Assembly (NCBI GenBank): GCA_963978545.1
Contig: OZ021726.1
Span: 56,842,959-56,906,958, forward strand
Source: Linyphia triangularis
Lineage: Eukaryota; Arthropoda; Arachnida; Araneae; Linyphiidae
Direction of reading: 5' to 3'
Length of the DNA stretch: 64,000 nucleotides
Shown here piece after piece: positions 42,089 through 54,300 of this stretch. Both the position numbers and the translations under genes were made by a program. A model generated the notes under the pieces. The model was not told the DNA's origin, did no database searches, and saw only the letters and a program-made list of their open reading frames with translations. Each line of letters starts with the position of its first letter. Position 1 is the stretch's first letter.

Positions 42089-43029
42089 TTCATCGGACTG
42101 ATTCAGCAACTGTTCTCAACAACTTCTCTACGAAAATTCCATAAAGCCGTAAAAAGACGAAAAACTAACGTAAGGACAATTATATGAAAACCTTAGCCTA
42201 ACACTGAAATTTTAGGTCATACGAACCGATTGCAATAAAAAGATGCATACGTATATAAATTAATCTTAATTGACACTTAAAAGAGTCTGAGACTCAAAAT
42301 TTAAAAATCTTTATTTTTAGAATTATTTTACTGAAAATTGTTGTGCAGATATGTATTATGCTTTGAAACTTAAAAAACTAATTTAAATTTTCAAATTAAT
42401 TATTATTATTTTTTTTTTATTAAAAATCTTTAAAATTTGGATATTTCCTAAATTTTAAATATCTAAAAAACGTTTTTTAAAAATCACTTTATTTATGCAT
42501 AAAATTATTTCTTATAATTCATATCAAAAATTGTACCCGTGATTTTTCAGTTAAGAAATTAGAAAAAATTAAAAAAAATATTTTGGGCAAAAACTGTATG
42601 AAATCCATAGTTTGTTAAGCTCCAAAAAATAAGAGTTATATCCTGTTTCTTTCAGGAAGATATCTGATTAGGGTCTGATCATGGTCAGGAAGGTATCTAA
42701 TCAAGTCCACTTAGCAAGATTCACATTTTTTTTAATGAAAGAATCAAAACGCATACTAAAATGCGCATAAAAAAAGCAATTAAAAATTCATACTAAAAAG
42801 AGCCATTTCACTTTAATTTAAAAACAGTTGCTAGTGCTATTGTGTAATTAAAAGTTCTATATTTCGCACTCTCAGAATAAAAACAAAACTGGTAAAGTGT
42901 GAATACTCACACGCCGAGTGTTTCCCACTCACACGGAGTGTTGAGCACCCCTCCTTTTCCTATCTTTTCTTGATGTGTTTTTTCCACTTCAACAGACGAC
43001 AGATTTTTATACGAGAATTACGTTATAGG

Positions 43030-43375
43030 TTTGTTTCCAATTATTTATCAGGCTTCTAAAGTAAGCTCCACGGCCATACAAGTGATTGTCCAAACATCAG
43101 TTCTACCAACAAGCCATAGATGGCGCTGCTCTGTAGCAGTCCGAAGTGACGTCATTCCTATCTGCCGAATTCGAACCACGGAACCGGCACCGGCGTCCAT
43201 CTCTGCTATTCTGCGTGCGCATTTGTCAGAGAGTGTGCTTACCAAAAAGAAGAATCTTTCATTCTATCCTGAAGAAGGAAGCCGGTTTCTTTTCAAAAAA
43301 AGATTCAACTGTGGTGCAAATCTTTGCAGTATTTGTCGACTTTGGAAGAGGACTTGACAGGTGAGAATCCATTTT
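43030..43375 (+). promoter_or_regulatory. Candidate promoter and non-coding first exon
   Basis: A GC-richer patch in AT-rich DNA with TAGATGGCGCT, a full CRE palindrome TGACGTCA at 43147-43154, and a good 5' splice donor CAG|GTGAGA at 43360/43361. Short ORFs overlap in all plus frames without recognisable domains, so it would most likely be 5' untranslated sequence. No acceptor or downstream exon was identified. Inference only. Confidence 0.3.
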
Positions 43376-45039
43376 CATCTTGGTGATCTTTTGTCGTAAT
43401 TTCAATGGCCGGGCTCGGTAACTTGTTGGAGTGGAGTATAATGATGCGTGGGTGATGGGTCTATCCAGGGGTAAACCGGGGTAGCGGGTCATCAATATTT
43501 ACCTGATTTCCCGGGCTTTGGTAAGCCATGCATCTACATTGCGGAAAGAAGGAAGAACATGGTTTTTTTGGGGGAGATTTCTTAAAGTTTTGGAGAAAAT
43601 AGAATAAATCTTTAAACTTCTTTTCTATCCGGGCACCTTAAGTTATGACATATCCTGGAGTGTGTTAATTCAAAGTAAAGTACCTTTTAATATTTAAAAG
43701 CAAATTTTTGTTTTTTTTAATTATGGAGATAATACTTTATTCTAATGATATTTGAATAAGAAATGCAACAAGCAGTTAGAAGTAAAAAAAAAAATCTGAT
43801 AATGATAACGTCAGTAAGAGTATAATGTCATTTTGAAATGCTAAACTAACTAATTAACTGTTAATTATTTATATTTCATAAACTTGTTTGTGATAATTTC
43901 ATAAGTGAAAATTTTATTTAAATTTTGAATTGCCAGTTTGCCGCAGTCGTATATTGATTAACCATAAATGAACAAAACATATTTGAGTATATCTTTAAGT
44001 TAAAATCCATAAATAATCACTTTTGAGCATTTTATGGTAATAGATCCTTTTTTAATTTGATAGTAAATTTTTATCATGCACTTTTAGTTTTTAACTTTTT
44101 TATAGTTTTTTTTAATAGAAAAAAATTTTAATAACACTTTCCACTGAATAAATTGTATTGATTGAAAATTGTATTTGAACTTTGTGAAAGCTGATTTTCA
44201 TAAATAAACGTGGCATAAAAATATGCATATATTTATAAATAATCAATAATTTAGCAACTGACATGCAGAATTAACATAAATGCTAGTACAATTTTCCCTC
44301 ATAAGCTACAATATCCATATAATGCTCAAAGAATGAAATACTATACATTGAAATTTCAAAATGTGCAAGAGGTTACTCAGTGTCAGCGGTACAGAATCAA
44401 AGGATTTAAAAGTTAAATTAATGTTTTCATACACTTTTTCTCAAAGAGAAATTAGAATTTTTTTTATTACTTTATTTATGGATACCGAAAATACTTCTTT
44501 CAGAAAATAAAATGCAGTATGATCTCGCCGCAGTTTAATTTTCGCTATCACATTTTTATAGAAGACATCCATATTTTTTTTATTTTTTTAAATCCTCTTT
44601 CGTAGACATGTTTCAATTATTCCTTTTCCGCTATTAATCCAACCGAAAATGCATTCGTGATACGCCTTCTATAGAAAAAAAAAATACAATTTAAAATATC
44701 ATTATAGAAATATGTTATGTAATAGTTATGTACGATTCAGCGCAATAGAAATGTAAATAGATTTCTATATGCTACCTATTAAATGGAAATAAAAATAAAA
44801 ATATTTGAAAGTATGAAAGAGATTGGAAGTCGGAAAAGTATCAAACCTTTTAAAAATATGTAAAAGAATAAGATAATAAGCCTATGCAGACTATTAGTTT
44901 TATGATTGCTCAATTTTGTTTCTGCTATCGTTATTTTTTTTATTTTTTTCAATCATGTTTAATATTCAGTAATCTAGAACGTTTTCCAAAAAGTTCTCTT
45001 TCAATAATCGTATTTTAAATGAATTATTTTAAGAAATTC
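43376..45039. other. Gene-less AT-rich stretch
   Basis: No gene or element was recognised. It could be intronic if the preceding donor is real. Confidence 0.5.
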
Positions 45040-45760
45040 GCCGCATTTGCAAATTCAAACTTTTATTTAACTATTTGCAATAAAAAAAAAATTTAGTAAT
45101 AGCATTTTAAGAGACAAATAGAGTTTTAAATTTTTAAAAGTCCGTCATTTATCCTAACATTTAGCAATCTGTTAAAGTTTCAGATAAAATTAATTGTATT
45201 TAAACGGATTTTCAAGAGTCCTTCACCTATTAAAAACAATACATTTATAAAAAAAAGTCCGACAACAAAAGAAACGTTTAATAATTTACATCTTTAAGCG
45301 TTTGAAATAGAAATGTTTGCAATGAAAAATATATTTCCGGTAAAGGATTTTAATATCCAAAATATTTTCAAAAATCCGTCATTTTGTCAAAGATTTAAAT
45401 ATGTTTTAAATAAAAATGCTTACTATACAATTATTTAACGTTTAGTGATTTACATTTATAAATATTTTAGACAATAATTCAAAGGCATTTTTTCAAAGAT
45501 TTATTTATTTACATCTGTAAATATGTTTTAAATAAAATTGCTTGCAATACAATTTTTTAATATTTAGTGATTTACATTTATGAGTATTTTTTACAATAAC
45601 GTTTACTTTGAAAATAATCTTTTTCTGGTAATTGGATTCCATTGCAAAAGAATTTTTTAATCAACGCTTATACAGTTTTATTTGAAATAAAAATGATAAC
45701 TTGTTATGTTTGAAATTAAAACGAGAGCTAAATATTTTTCTAGAAATTCGTAATGGCGTT
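45040..45760. repeat. Degenerate tandem array, about 120-160 bp period
   Basis: Clearest copies are at 45398-45477 and 45519-45599 (AAATATGTTTTAAATAAAA, TGCTT, ATACAATT, TTTAGTGATTTACATTTAT). Weaker related units lie upstream (TTTAATAATTTACATCTTTA near 45278; TCCGTCATTTATCC near 45141) and downstream (AATAGTTTACATCGATACG near 45762). Confidence 0.7.
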
Positions 45761-46089
45761 CAATAGTTTACATCGATACGTACTTAGGACATAAAGCTCT
45801 ATGAAGCAATATTTTTCAACATCCCCGCGTAATTTATCGTCATCGGCAATCAGAAACGCCCATCCCCTCGTGGTCTGTTCGGTGTTTAGGCTTTGAAGAA
45901 CACAGCATCATAAAAAGAAGAAAAAATCGAATGTGGAGCAGCTCTCCAAAACACTTTTTTATTGTGGCCTCTAAGAAGCAGTATTTTATTGTGAACCTGA
46001 TGAATTTTTTGTGGGAGAGGGGACCAGCAAAAAAGCAAGTAATTCTTATGAAGGAATTCTAACGAATAACAGATGAATTCGGCAACGAT

Positions 46090-46130
<41 letters not shown>

Positions 46131-47564
46131 TGATTAAGTCTAGTAGTATTGTAAATTGTTTATTTGATTAACTGTATTATAATAGGCCAAGCAGGGACGC
46201 AGATATAAATCGCTGTTAATACATAGTGATTCTAAGAGCTCGAAGTTGAATATAACTTTTTGGTTTTATTGAGAGTCTTTTTTCTGCTCTGTCTATGGTT
46301 GAGAAATGCGGGAGCGATGCAGATGTAAAATAGAAATAGTTCTGGTTGTTGGGTTATACAATGAAACTTTAGTTGGACTTTTTCACTGGGCAAGTAAAAA
46401 GGTTATTTTTTATCGGTGGGGACTGAAGTAAAAGAAAGTTCAAATGTTTTCATACATTTCAATAGTAAGCAACACTTGTATTTTATAGTTTACCTATTAT
46501 TGATATATTTCGTAATAGCTACATCGAAGCATTAAAAAACTTACCTTAGATTAAAATTATTCACATTGCTATAATCAAATATATATAAAGTACAGTAAAT
46601 ACAAATACAAATTTTAAGACCAACGACAGGCTTAAGGCCCAACAGGGTTGGTCGAGTAAAAAATATATATATACACGTATATAGAAATAAAATTACAAGG
46701 GAAAATCGTTTATACAATTCCCATTATTATTACTTATTCTTTCTAAAGCGGATGCCTCATTATTTACATGTCTTATTGTGTAACAGCATTTTAAATTTCA
46801 CCTCAATTTTAATATGTTGCATCCTGGTATTGTATTTCTTAATAGTGGAGCTCCATCAGCAATTTGTAGCTTTAATCTTGCATTTTCTATGTTTCTGGAA
46901 AAGTTAATGCAGATTCCACAATAGTCAACAAAGATGAATTGAAAAATAATAATATAGAATTTGTGTCTGACCCCTCTCTCCCATGGGTGGAACCTGATGC
47001 ATGTATTTTAGAGGAGGGAGGGGTAAAACCGTGACCTTCCAAAAGAGAAAAGGGGGTGAACAGGGGAATAATCTCCAGGCTACGCTTTCATTACTGCTTT
47101 CATTTCCCTCCATTTTTTTTTATTGCCATTTTGTTTTCTCCTTGCTCCCCTTTTCTATTTTCATTTTGCAGTTGTTGTCTTGTTATATGCGCGGGATTCA
47201 CCGCAGTGCACGTGTCACAGTTCATTGGGGGATTTTTTCGTTGAGTTTCCCAATGCACCTCTTCTGAACCCCCCTCGCAAGGCCCCCTTTTTGGAAGGGG
47301 GACCAAAAAAATGATGTAAACTCCAGACGACTCTCTGGCCTATGGTGCTTAGGCTCAGAGTGGTGATATACAACATGATATACAAGGTGCTCCTAAATGA
47401 TAGATGTGTTGCACAACAGAGAAGGGGATGCTGGATTAGATACTGACTAATTGGGGATCTAAGCTATATGGATTAAACCAAACACAGACAAAAAGAAAAT
47501 AGATCGAGTGATGAAGTATATTCTAAGATACCCGAATTGAAAGGAAAAGATGCTTATATCTGAA
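45761..47564. other. Gene-less stretch with poly-T tract
   Basis: Contains a 38-bp poly-T tract (46091-46129) and a hairpin-forming motif GACCAAC...GTTGGTC at 46618-46654 that resembles repeat-tail sequence. No gene was recognised. Confidence 0.5.
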
Positions 47565-48020
47565 ACAGAGTGGCCACAGAACCGGGAAAACATGGAAATC
47601 AGGGAAATGTCAGGGAGTTTTCTGATTCTGGAAAAAATCAGGGAAATGTCAGGGAGTTTTCTGATTCTGGAAAAAATAAGAGAAATGTCAGGGAACTTTT
47701 TAAAATTTCATAAAAATCAGGGAAATTTTAAATTGTTTAAGGCACGTTCATCCATATTTTGGCGCTCTTTACGTGGATATTTGTAATGGTAAGCCATTAG
47801 TAGTTTAATGTTACGGAATAATTTAAACTTTTCATTACTAGCAAAACTATTTTTAAAAAAATTGCATATTATCTCTTTAGCATACATGTTCTATTTGATC
47901 AGGGTGTCTAGACATCTGGAAAACCTAAGAAAATTGGAGACATTTAAAAAAAGTTCGCCCTAAAATCAGGGAATTTTTTAGAAATCTGTCAGGGAATTAT
48001 CAGGGAACTTTTTTTCCTGA
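47565..48020 (+). mobile_element. Two left-end fragments of a CAGGGTG-type element, with 39-bp tandem repeats
   Basis: Copies begin CAGAGTGGCCACAGAACCGG at 47565 and CAGGGTGTCTAGACATCTGG at 47899, each followed by GGAAAAC and repeated TCAGGGAA motifs. From 47598, a 39-bp unit (ATCAGGGAAATGTCAGGGAG...) is repeated about 2.6 times. No right end or target duplication was seen. A third diverged copy begins near 61377. The end motif and CAGGGAA runs recall hAT-type MITEs, but the class is uncertain. Confidence 0.6.
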
Positions 48021-48539
48021 ATTTTGTGATACCGATTTTATTGGAAGAAATAAAGTCATAACTTCAATGAATTGCATTCTTCATTGGCACCTCGAGTATC
48101 ATGTTTTTCACCAAAATTAAGATTCCCCTCATGGAACTATTAGCTCCTTTTCATTCTAACAAAAACAAGTCAACATTTTATTTCCATTGATTTCGAAACA
48201 AAAAATTTCTTAGAAGGTCCCATTGGAAATCAGTATCTGTAAAGATAAGGTATGATGATCTTTTTAAAAAAAATTCAAAAGCATATATTCTATAATGGCA
48301 GCTCATATTTATGTGGGCCTTTGAACAAAAGTCACGCAGCCAAATTTTAAAATAGAAAACAAAGAGATAATAAATTTACTTGAACATTTTGGAATTGATA
48401 AATAATTCACTCTTTATAAAATTTGCACTTTCGTGATTTCTCTTTCATGGAGGCTTGATAGTGTCAAATTATGACTGGATATAAAAATTTATTTATATAT
48501 TTTTGACCTATTTATTCCAAAAGAAAATTTCTTTGCAGA

Positions 48540-48570
<31 letters not shown>

Positions 48571-51270
48571 GAAAACTAAACAGTAAGATTTTTAATAATT
48601 TCAATTGTATTCTGAATCATAATAAAAACTCAATTTACTTGCATTGCTAGAATTCTATCTAACTTGCTAAGTTAAAATATAATACATGTTGTTTTCTTTT
48701 ATATTAAGTATCTAACAAATTCTGGACTATTTTGAAATTGTTTTAGTCCGTCACCTCCATAGGTGTCCATGTTAAATTTACGAAAGTCAAAATTCAAATA
48801 TTTTCTTTGCTTAACATCCGAAAATAACCTAGCCTCAATGATCAAACTTTCATTTCATTTTTGTGTTCATTTCATTCTTTTGTTATAATGCTGTAGATTA
48901 CATGTTTAAAATATCAAGCAAAAACATAAACTTCCTACAGTTCAAATAAAAATAGTTCCATGCGTTCTTTAAACAATCCATTTAAATAAGAAATTGCCAA
49001 CCTTAAGCCTTTACTACGAAGCAATATTTTATTTATTAAAATTCTAGTTAAATCTAACCTCCCCTAAGTACTCTTTTATACTGTTTCCACATTTCAAATT
49101 AATTGTGAAAGATCTGATCTCAACCGTAAAGTAACAACCGCTAACGCAACATTCCTCTTTAGGAATCGTATACTTTGTTGCAAGTTTAGGTTCCTTATAA
49201 CCACGTTCTGTAGAATTCTTACCTCCCTTAATTAGAAAGGATGCTTTACATTAAGACTGGATTTAATTGCTCTCCTTTGAATTTCATTGTATGTCCCAGA
49301 GGAGGAGTATTTTATGGAAGTGTCTTATTTTTGTATTCTATAATTCTTCGAAAATGCAAACAATTCTTGTTGTTAGGCATACTATTTAAATTTAAAAGAG
49401 GGGAACAGTTTGGGGGGAAAGGTGGTTCATCGGATGGCAATTGCCCTCTCACCTCTCGAATTGAAAATTTAGAGATCTTGCAGGTAAAGTTGTCTTTTTT
49501 ATTAAATAGCAATCTACAGTAAATATAAAAGACGTTTGTTTTAAACCAAATATTGAAATAAGTTGTTTAGCGTTTTATTGGTGTATTTTTTTCCCTTATA
49601 GCTTTTTAAAATAATGAAAACTATCGAAATAATTTTAGTCATATCATTACTTTATAAGTTATAATTTTAAGTTAAATTTTTAACATTTAAAATCCTTAGT
49701 TCAATAGGAGATCATGTTGAATTTGGTTCGAGAGTAGGAACAGAAAAGGTATTTTTCAATCAATATGGACCTTAAAGCGGCTCCAATAGCAAGATTTTAT
49801 TTATTTTTGAGTGGGATTCAATCGAATGGCAACACTTGGAACATGATTGTGACTAAATCGTAATATACCTTTAAAACTAACTATAATTTTTACGTTCCAT
49901 TAGCCAAACTCAATTAATATTTCATTTTCCCGTGAACGTGACGATTGACTGTGACATAGCCGCGCATAAGAGCCATAAATATAGAAAATCTAAAATTTAT
50001 TTTGTCTTTTTGACAAACGATTTTGAAATTCCCACACTTTTTCCAAATGCTGCAACTTATCTTGAATAACTCTCATACAAACAAATTATTTTAAAATATA
50101 AATACATTTCTTTCTAAAAAGAAAAAAAAAAATTCAAAAGGCAAAATTATGTTCAAAAATGGCTTTATATCAATTTTGTATCGAGTTCTAGATTATATTG
50201 TATGATACAATTTACTTGAAATATATAATTTTGAAAAGTATTTTTCTAAAAGGAAAAGAATTCTAAAATACAATTCTTTTCTGGCAACCAAAAAACTCTA
50301 AAAAAATAGAATTCGAAAACACGCGGTTTAATGTTTCTTAAAACAAAATGGCGATTCAGTTCTGATTTCCAGCACAGGAAAAGCACCCACATGATTAATT
50401 CTTTAAATTGTTTTTCCTTCGGAATTCAAGCAGAAAAGGTAAGCAAAAAATCCTCTTGATAAATTTATTTTTCTCAAAATTCAATTTAGAGCTGTTCGAT
50501 GTGCAGAAGCAACTCGTTATACGCTCATCTGACTTGAAAAAGAAGACGAAAGAGGATTACAATTACTTAGTACACAAAGTATGCTGGGTGGGTTGAGTAA
50601 AGGGGAACTATATGAGATTAGATTTTATTTAATGGAGATTTGATCAGTGATGGAGAATTTAATAGAGAAAAGGGAAAAGTGATTTTTATTTTTCCTCTGT
50701 TTTCAAGGGATCAACTGGGGAAGAGAAATTGTCTTGTGTTGGTTGAAATATCGAAGAGTTTTTGTTGGAAATTACGTATCAGTTTGATCAGCTTTCAATT
50801 TAATTTAGAAAGAAATGTATAATAAGAGGTTTTATATGGCTTTTTGTAATATTTTTATTATTGGCAAAGAGAATGGAAGAATTTGAATAAAGTTTACAGT
50901 GAACTAGAACAAGAAAAGTAATCGCTGCTATCCAAATACCGCACATGGATTTAGTTATCCAAACTTCAATTTAACAATAAACTTTTTTTAATTCAAGCAA
51001 AAAATATTATAGTGAAAACTTAAACGACTATAGAAAAACACAGCTTAAATTCTAAATGTTGTCGGAAGCTTTTAAAAACTGCTAGTCATTTATAAATATA
51101 AAATTCACATATAAAGCAATAATGGCTTCATACTAAATCATATAACACTGACATTATTGGACACGTCGATACTAGAGTAGTACAAAATTCAAAGAGAAAC
51201 TACAGCATATTTCTAAACTTACTAAAATATCTATAATTATAATACAAAGAGTTTGTGGATCTATAGAAAG
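48021..51270. other. Gene-less AT-rich region
   Basis: No coding or bounded repeat structure was recognised. Contains a 30-bp poly-T tract (48541-48570). Confidence 0.55.
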
Positions 51271-51690
51271 TTACTTAAAATAAGAGTAGTGCTCTGAAAT
51301 GACAAACAGAAAGTTAAAATTTTAATTATTTGTTTTTGAATTAATTTGTTTAATTAATTCATTTTTTTACAAAATAACTTAGAATAAGGCTACAGCTCTG
51401 AAATTTTCAGCATAAGTTGTTTTAATCTTTTAATTGGACTTATAAAAAATAGAACGTTAAAAATTTTGATCAGGGTTTTTTTTTTTTTTTTTTTTTTTTA
51501 CCTTAATTAATTAACAAATATTTTACAAAACACTTCTAAAAGTACTACAGCTCTGAAATTTTCAACATAAGTAGTGTTGGCCTTCTAATTGGACTTTTGA
51601 AAAACAGAATGTTTGAAGAACAGAATTTATTTTTACAAAAGTGACTTCTAATAGGGCCAGCGCTAAATTTCAACGTAAATAGTAATGGTA
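51271..51690. repeat. Second array of the 110-150-bp tandem repeat family
   Basis: Units near 51271, 51370, 51524 and 51635 share ACAAAAYNACTTNTAATA, CTACAGCTCTGAAATTTTCA, GCCTTCTAATTGGACTTTTG and AAACAGAATGTT motifs with the array at 26575-27335. Confidence 0.75.
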
Positions 51691-51775
51691 ATGGCGAAGC
51701 GAGCTTATTCGCGAAGTGCCAAAAGTTGGGACCTACACACCAATGACGGGTTTCCGCAATGCGGCGCCACCCAGC
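51691..51775. other. Unclassified GC-rich block
   Basis: About 85 bp much richer in GC than its surroundings, with GCGAAGCGAGC and TTCGCGAAGTGC in near-inverted arrangement and ending GCGGCGCCACCCAGCTAGC. It abuts the tandem array. Possibly a SINE core or element end. Not recognised. Confidence 0.4.
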
Positions 51776-52000
51776 TAGCTTAAAAATATAACACCAGTAA
51801 ATAGATATTTAATCAAGAAAAGCTTTAGTTAATTTTGCAGAACAGTAATACCTCCCCCCCCCCCCTCTATCTCTTTCCCTCTCAATGAGACTGCTTAACT
51901 CTTTTTATGCACATAGACGTTAAAAATGCCCTCCACTAACATACAGCAGCAGCATTCCGCAATTCTATTTGGTATTGCAACTTCTGTTGTTCCCTTATAC

Positions 52001-52712
52001 CATGGGTCGACAAAAAGCGGCTCCAGAGCCACATGCAGTTATTCAAGTTTTAAGTAACTTCACCTAAGAATAAATTGATAAAGCAATGCATAGTAATAAA
52101 TTTGTGCTTTATTTGATAAAATCTTTTATAACCTAACTGCGCATTCTCAAACCCGAGAAGTAAGGAAAACGCAACAAAATACCGAGAGATAAGGGGGTGG
52201 ACAGGTAAAAAATTTCTTAGATAACCAACTTAAAATCAGCGTCCCTGACGGCATCTTCTCAAGTCGAAGTCCAGAACAATCAGAATGTACAATGGAAGTG
52301 TGCCCACGATGTGTCACAGTCTCAGTTGCATCGAGCTTTTGTTGACGTTCTTTGTTCTCTCGTCTCCAACTGAGGTAAATAACACTTTTTACTGTAAACT
52401 TAAAAACTTGGTAAAATGCCTTTTGCCTTTGCTTATGATATAATATACTATACTAGAAAAACATGGTCTCGACTTCGTCCAAATGGAAGAGAGAAATTTA
52501 TGAAAAAAAATCGTGAATGTAAGAAAGAATAGACGGAATCGTATGCAGTTATTTCAAATAAAAATTATCTCATCTACCATGATTTTTATTCTTTAAAAAT
52601 GGTATAAAAATGTTTGTAGTTAAAATTTTATATTGGTACTGTTATATTTAAATTTTGAGATTCTGATTAATTAATGTTTTACTCGTAAGGCAGAAAAGTT
52701 TGCCGACCTCTG
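52001..52712. mobile_element. hAT-like element (GGTCGRCAAA ends)
   Basis: The left CATGGGTCGACAAAAAG and right, reverse complemented CAGAGGTCGGCAAACTTTT, are imperfect TIRs of a familiar hAT end type. The flanking 8-mers CCTTATAC (51993-52000) and CCCTATAC (52713-52720) match at 7 of 8. At 712 bp there is no transposase. Confidence 0.8.
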
Positions 52713-52720
52713 CCCTATAC

Positions 52721-53860
52721 AATCATGCAAGATTTATATTACTAACACAGAAAAGTCTAAAAAGATGTTTTGCATATTTTTTTATAATTCTTAGCACAAT
52801 ACTCATTTGTAGCATATACTCTCATCCCAAAAAGACTTATACTAGTAAGTTCCTCCCAAACACAAAACTTAGTTTCTAGTTCTACATCCCACAGCATTAA
52901 GCTGTAATCATAAGTGCCAGCAAATAACTGCGCTCCGTACCATTTGATGTGAAGGCTTTCTAGCTATATCCAGAAACGAAACATTAAGTTAATGCGGGCT
53001 GTGTGGAGGACACATGCATGGCCGTCTACATGTCATTTCGCCAGGCATGCAACTACTCAACTCGACCTACCAGCACGAAATGGGTGTTTCTCAGTGTTTC
53101 CTAAAATGTCTTTTTCCTCTGCTTGATTGGATGCCGTTTTGGTAAGGGAATGGCTTCCCTGATCGACTTTTCCACTGGTGAAAATAGAGTTTCTAGGAGG
53201 AAATGGTGGATAAGCAAGTTACCATGAACAGGGTTCGCATGGTTCTCAAAAGTTTTTAAGAACTCCTTATTTTTAGTGGGACCTTATTATAAGGACACCT
53301 TGAGTCCTTATTTTTCATTTTAGGTCCTTAATTTTCAATTGCAAACTTTTTGGCAAAATTCTTTTATTATCCCCTTCCCCTCCAAAAAAGTGGGAGAAAG
53401 GCAACAGCTTGAGTTATTGTTATAGAGCTGCAAAAAAAGTCAGTTTAAGGAAAAAATAAAATAATAATACAATTATAGTCTGGCCGGCCGAACAAAAATC
53501 ATTGAAAATTATTGGAAATAGTATTGTTTAGAATGTTTAGTAAGTATATTTAAGTATTGAAATTATTTAATAATTTTCAATAAGTAGAACATTTAAAAAA
53601 ATACAACCTCCCAATCTCAAAAATTAATTTAAAAAAATAGAGTTTTAATTGAGGGAGGGGGGTCAAAAAGTTTGGATACAGTTGTCGGAAAGAAAACTTA
53701 TTCAAAATAGAAGAGGAGAATGGGGGGGGGGGGGGGCGTTAAAAATTACATTAAAAATCGCAGTGGCAGTTAATAAAATTTTGCTTTTCGTCACGTAAAT
53801 AAAGATCGATTTCAAAAACAAATTAAATCGTTGGAAAGCAAAAATTGTACCAAGACATGA
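52721..53860. other. Gene-less stretch with an isolated hAT-like end
   Basis: CAGGGTTCGCATGG at 53229 followed by repeated TCCTTATTTTT and GGTCCTTA motifs resembles a hAT left end. No right partner was seen. G-run near 53723-53736. Confidence 0.45.
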
Positions 53861-54300
53861 ATTATGCTTTTCGTCACTTCCTACGGAAGAACCCCTTTGT
53901 CCAAAACCGGATTCACTTCCGCTATCAGGCAACGTGATAACCATCTTCCAGCAGTTAGCAGCCTCCCAAAGCCAAACAAATCGAGACGATTTCCTCACGC
54001 AAATGTTTTATCAGTCCTTCTCTGCTCCCACCCACAAAAAGATGGCGCTCTACCTCCGAACATCCCTTCCTCGACGGTTACCATGGTAATAGACATCGTC
54101 TGCCCCCCAAACGATTTCAGCATCCGCTAGATTTTGCAGAATTTCTCTTTCCCCCGGAATGCACTTTTGGGGTTCTCGGGGATGATCGATTCTTTGATTG
54201 GGGAGTGGGGGTGAAAGTGGATTGAGGGGCTGTCGAATTTCCAAGGGTGGTTGACCGTGATGTCTCCTCTGGACTGAATTTTGTCCTTCGAGCTCTATTT
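53860..54300. promoter_or_regulatory. Candidate regulatory patch with an RFX-type X-box
   Basis: A GC-richer patch carrying GTTACCATGGTAAT at 54077-54090, close to the palindromic X-box bound by RFX factors, and AAGATGGCGCTC at 54039-54050, like a YY1-type initiator motif. ORFs cover both strands in several frames but none has a recognisable domain. Could be a promoter, enhancer or old repeat. Confidence 0.3.
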
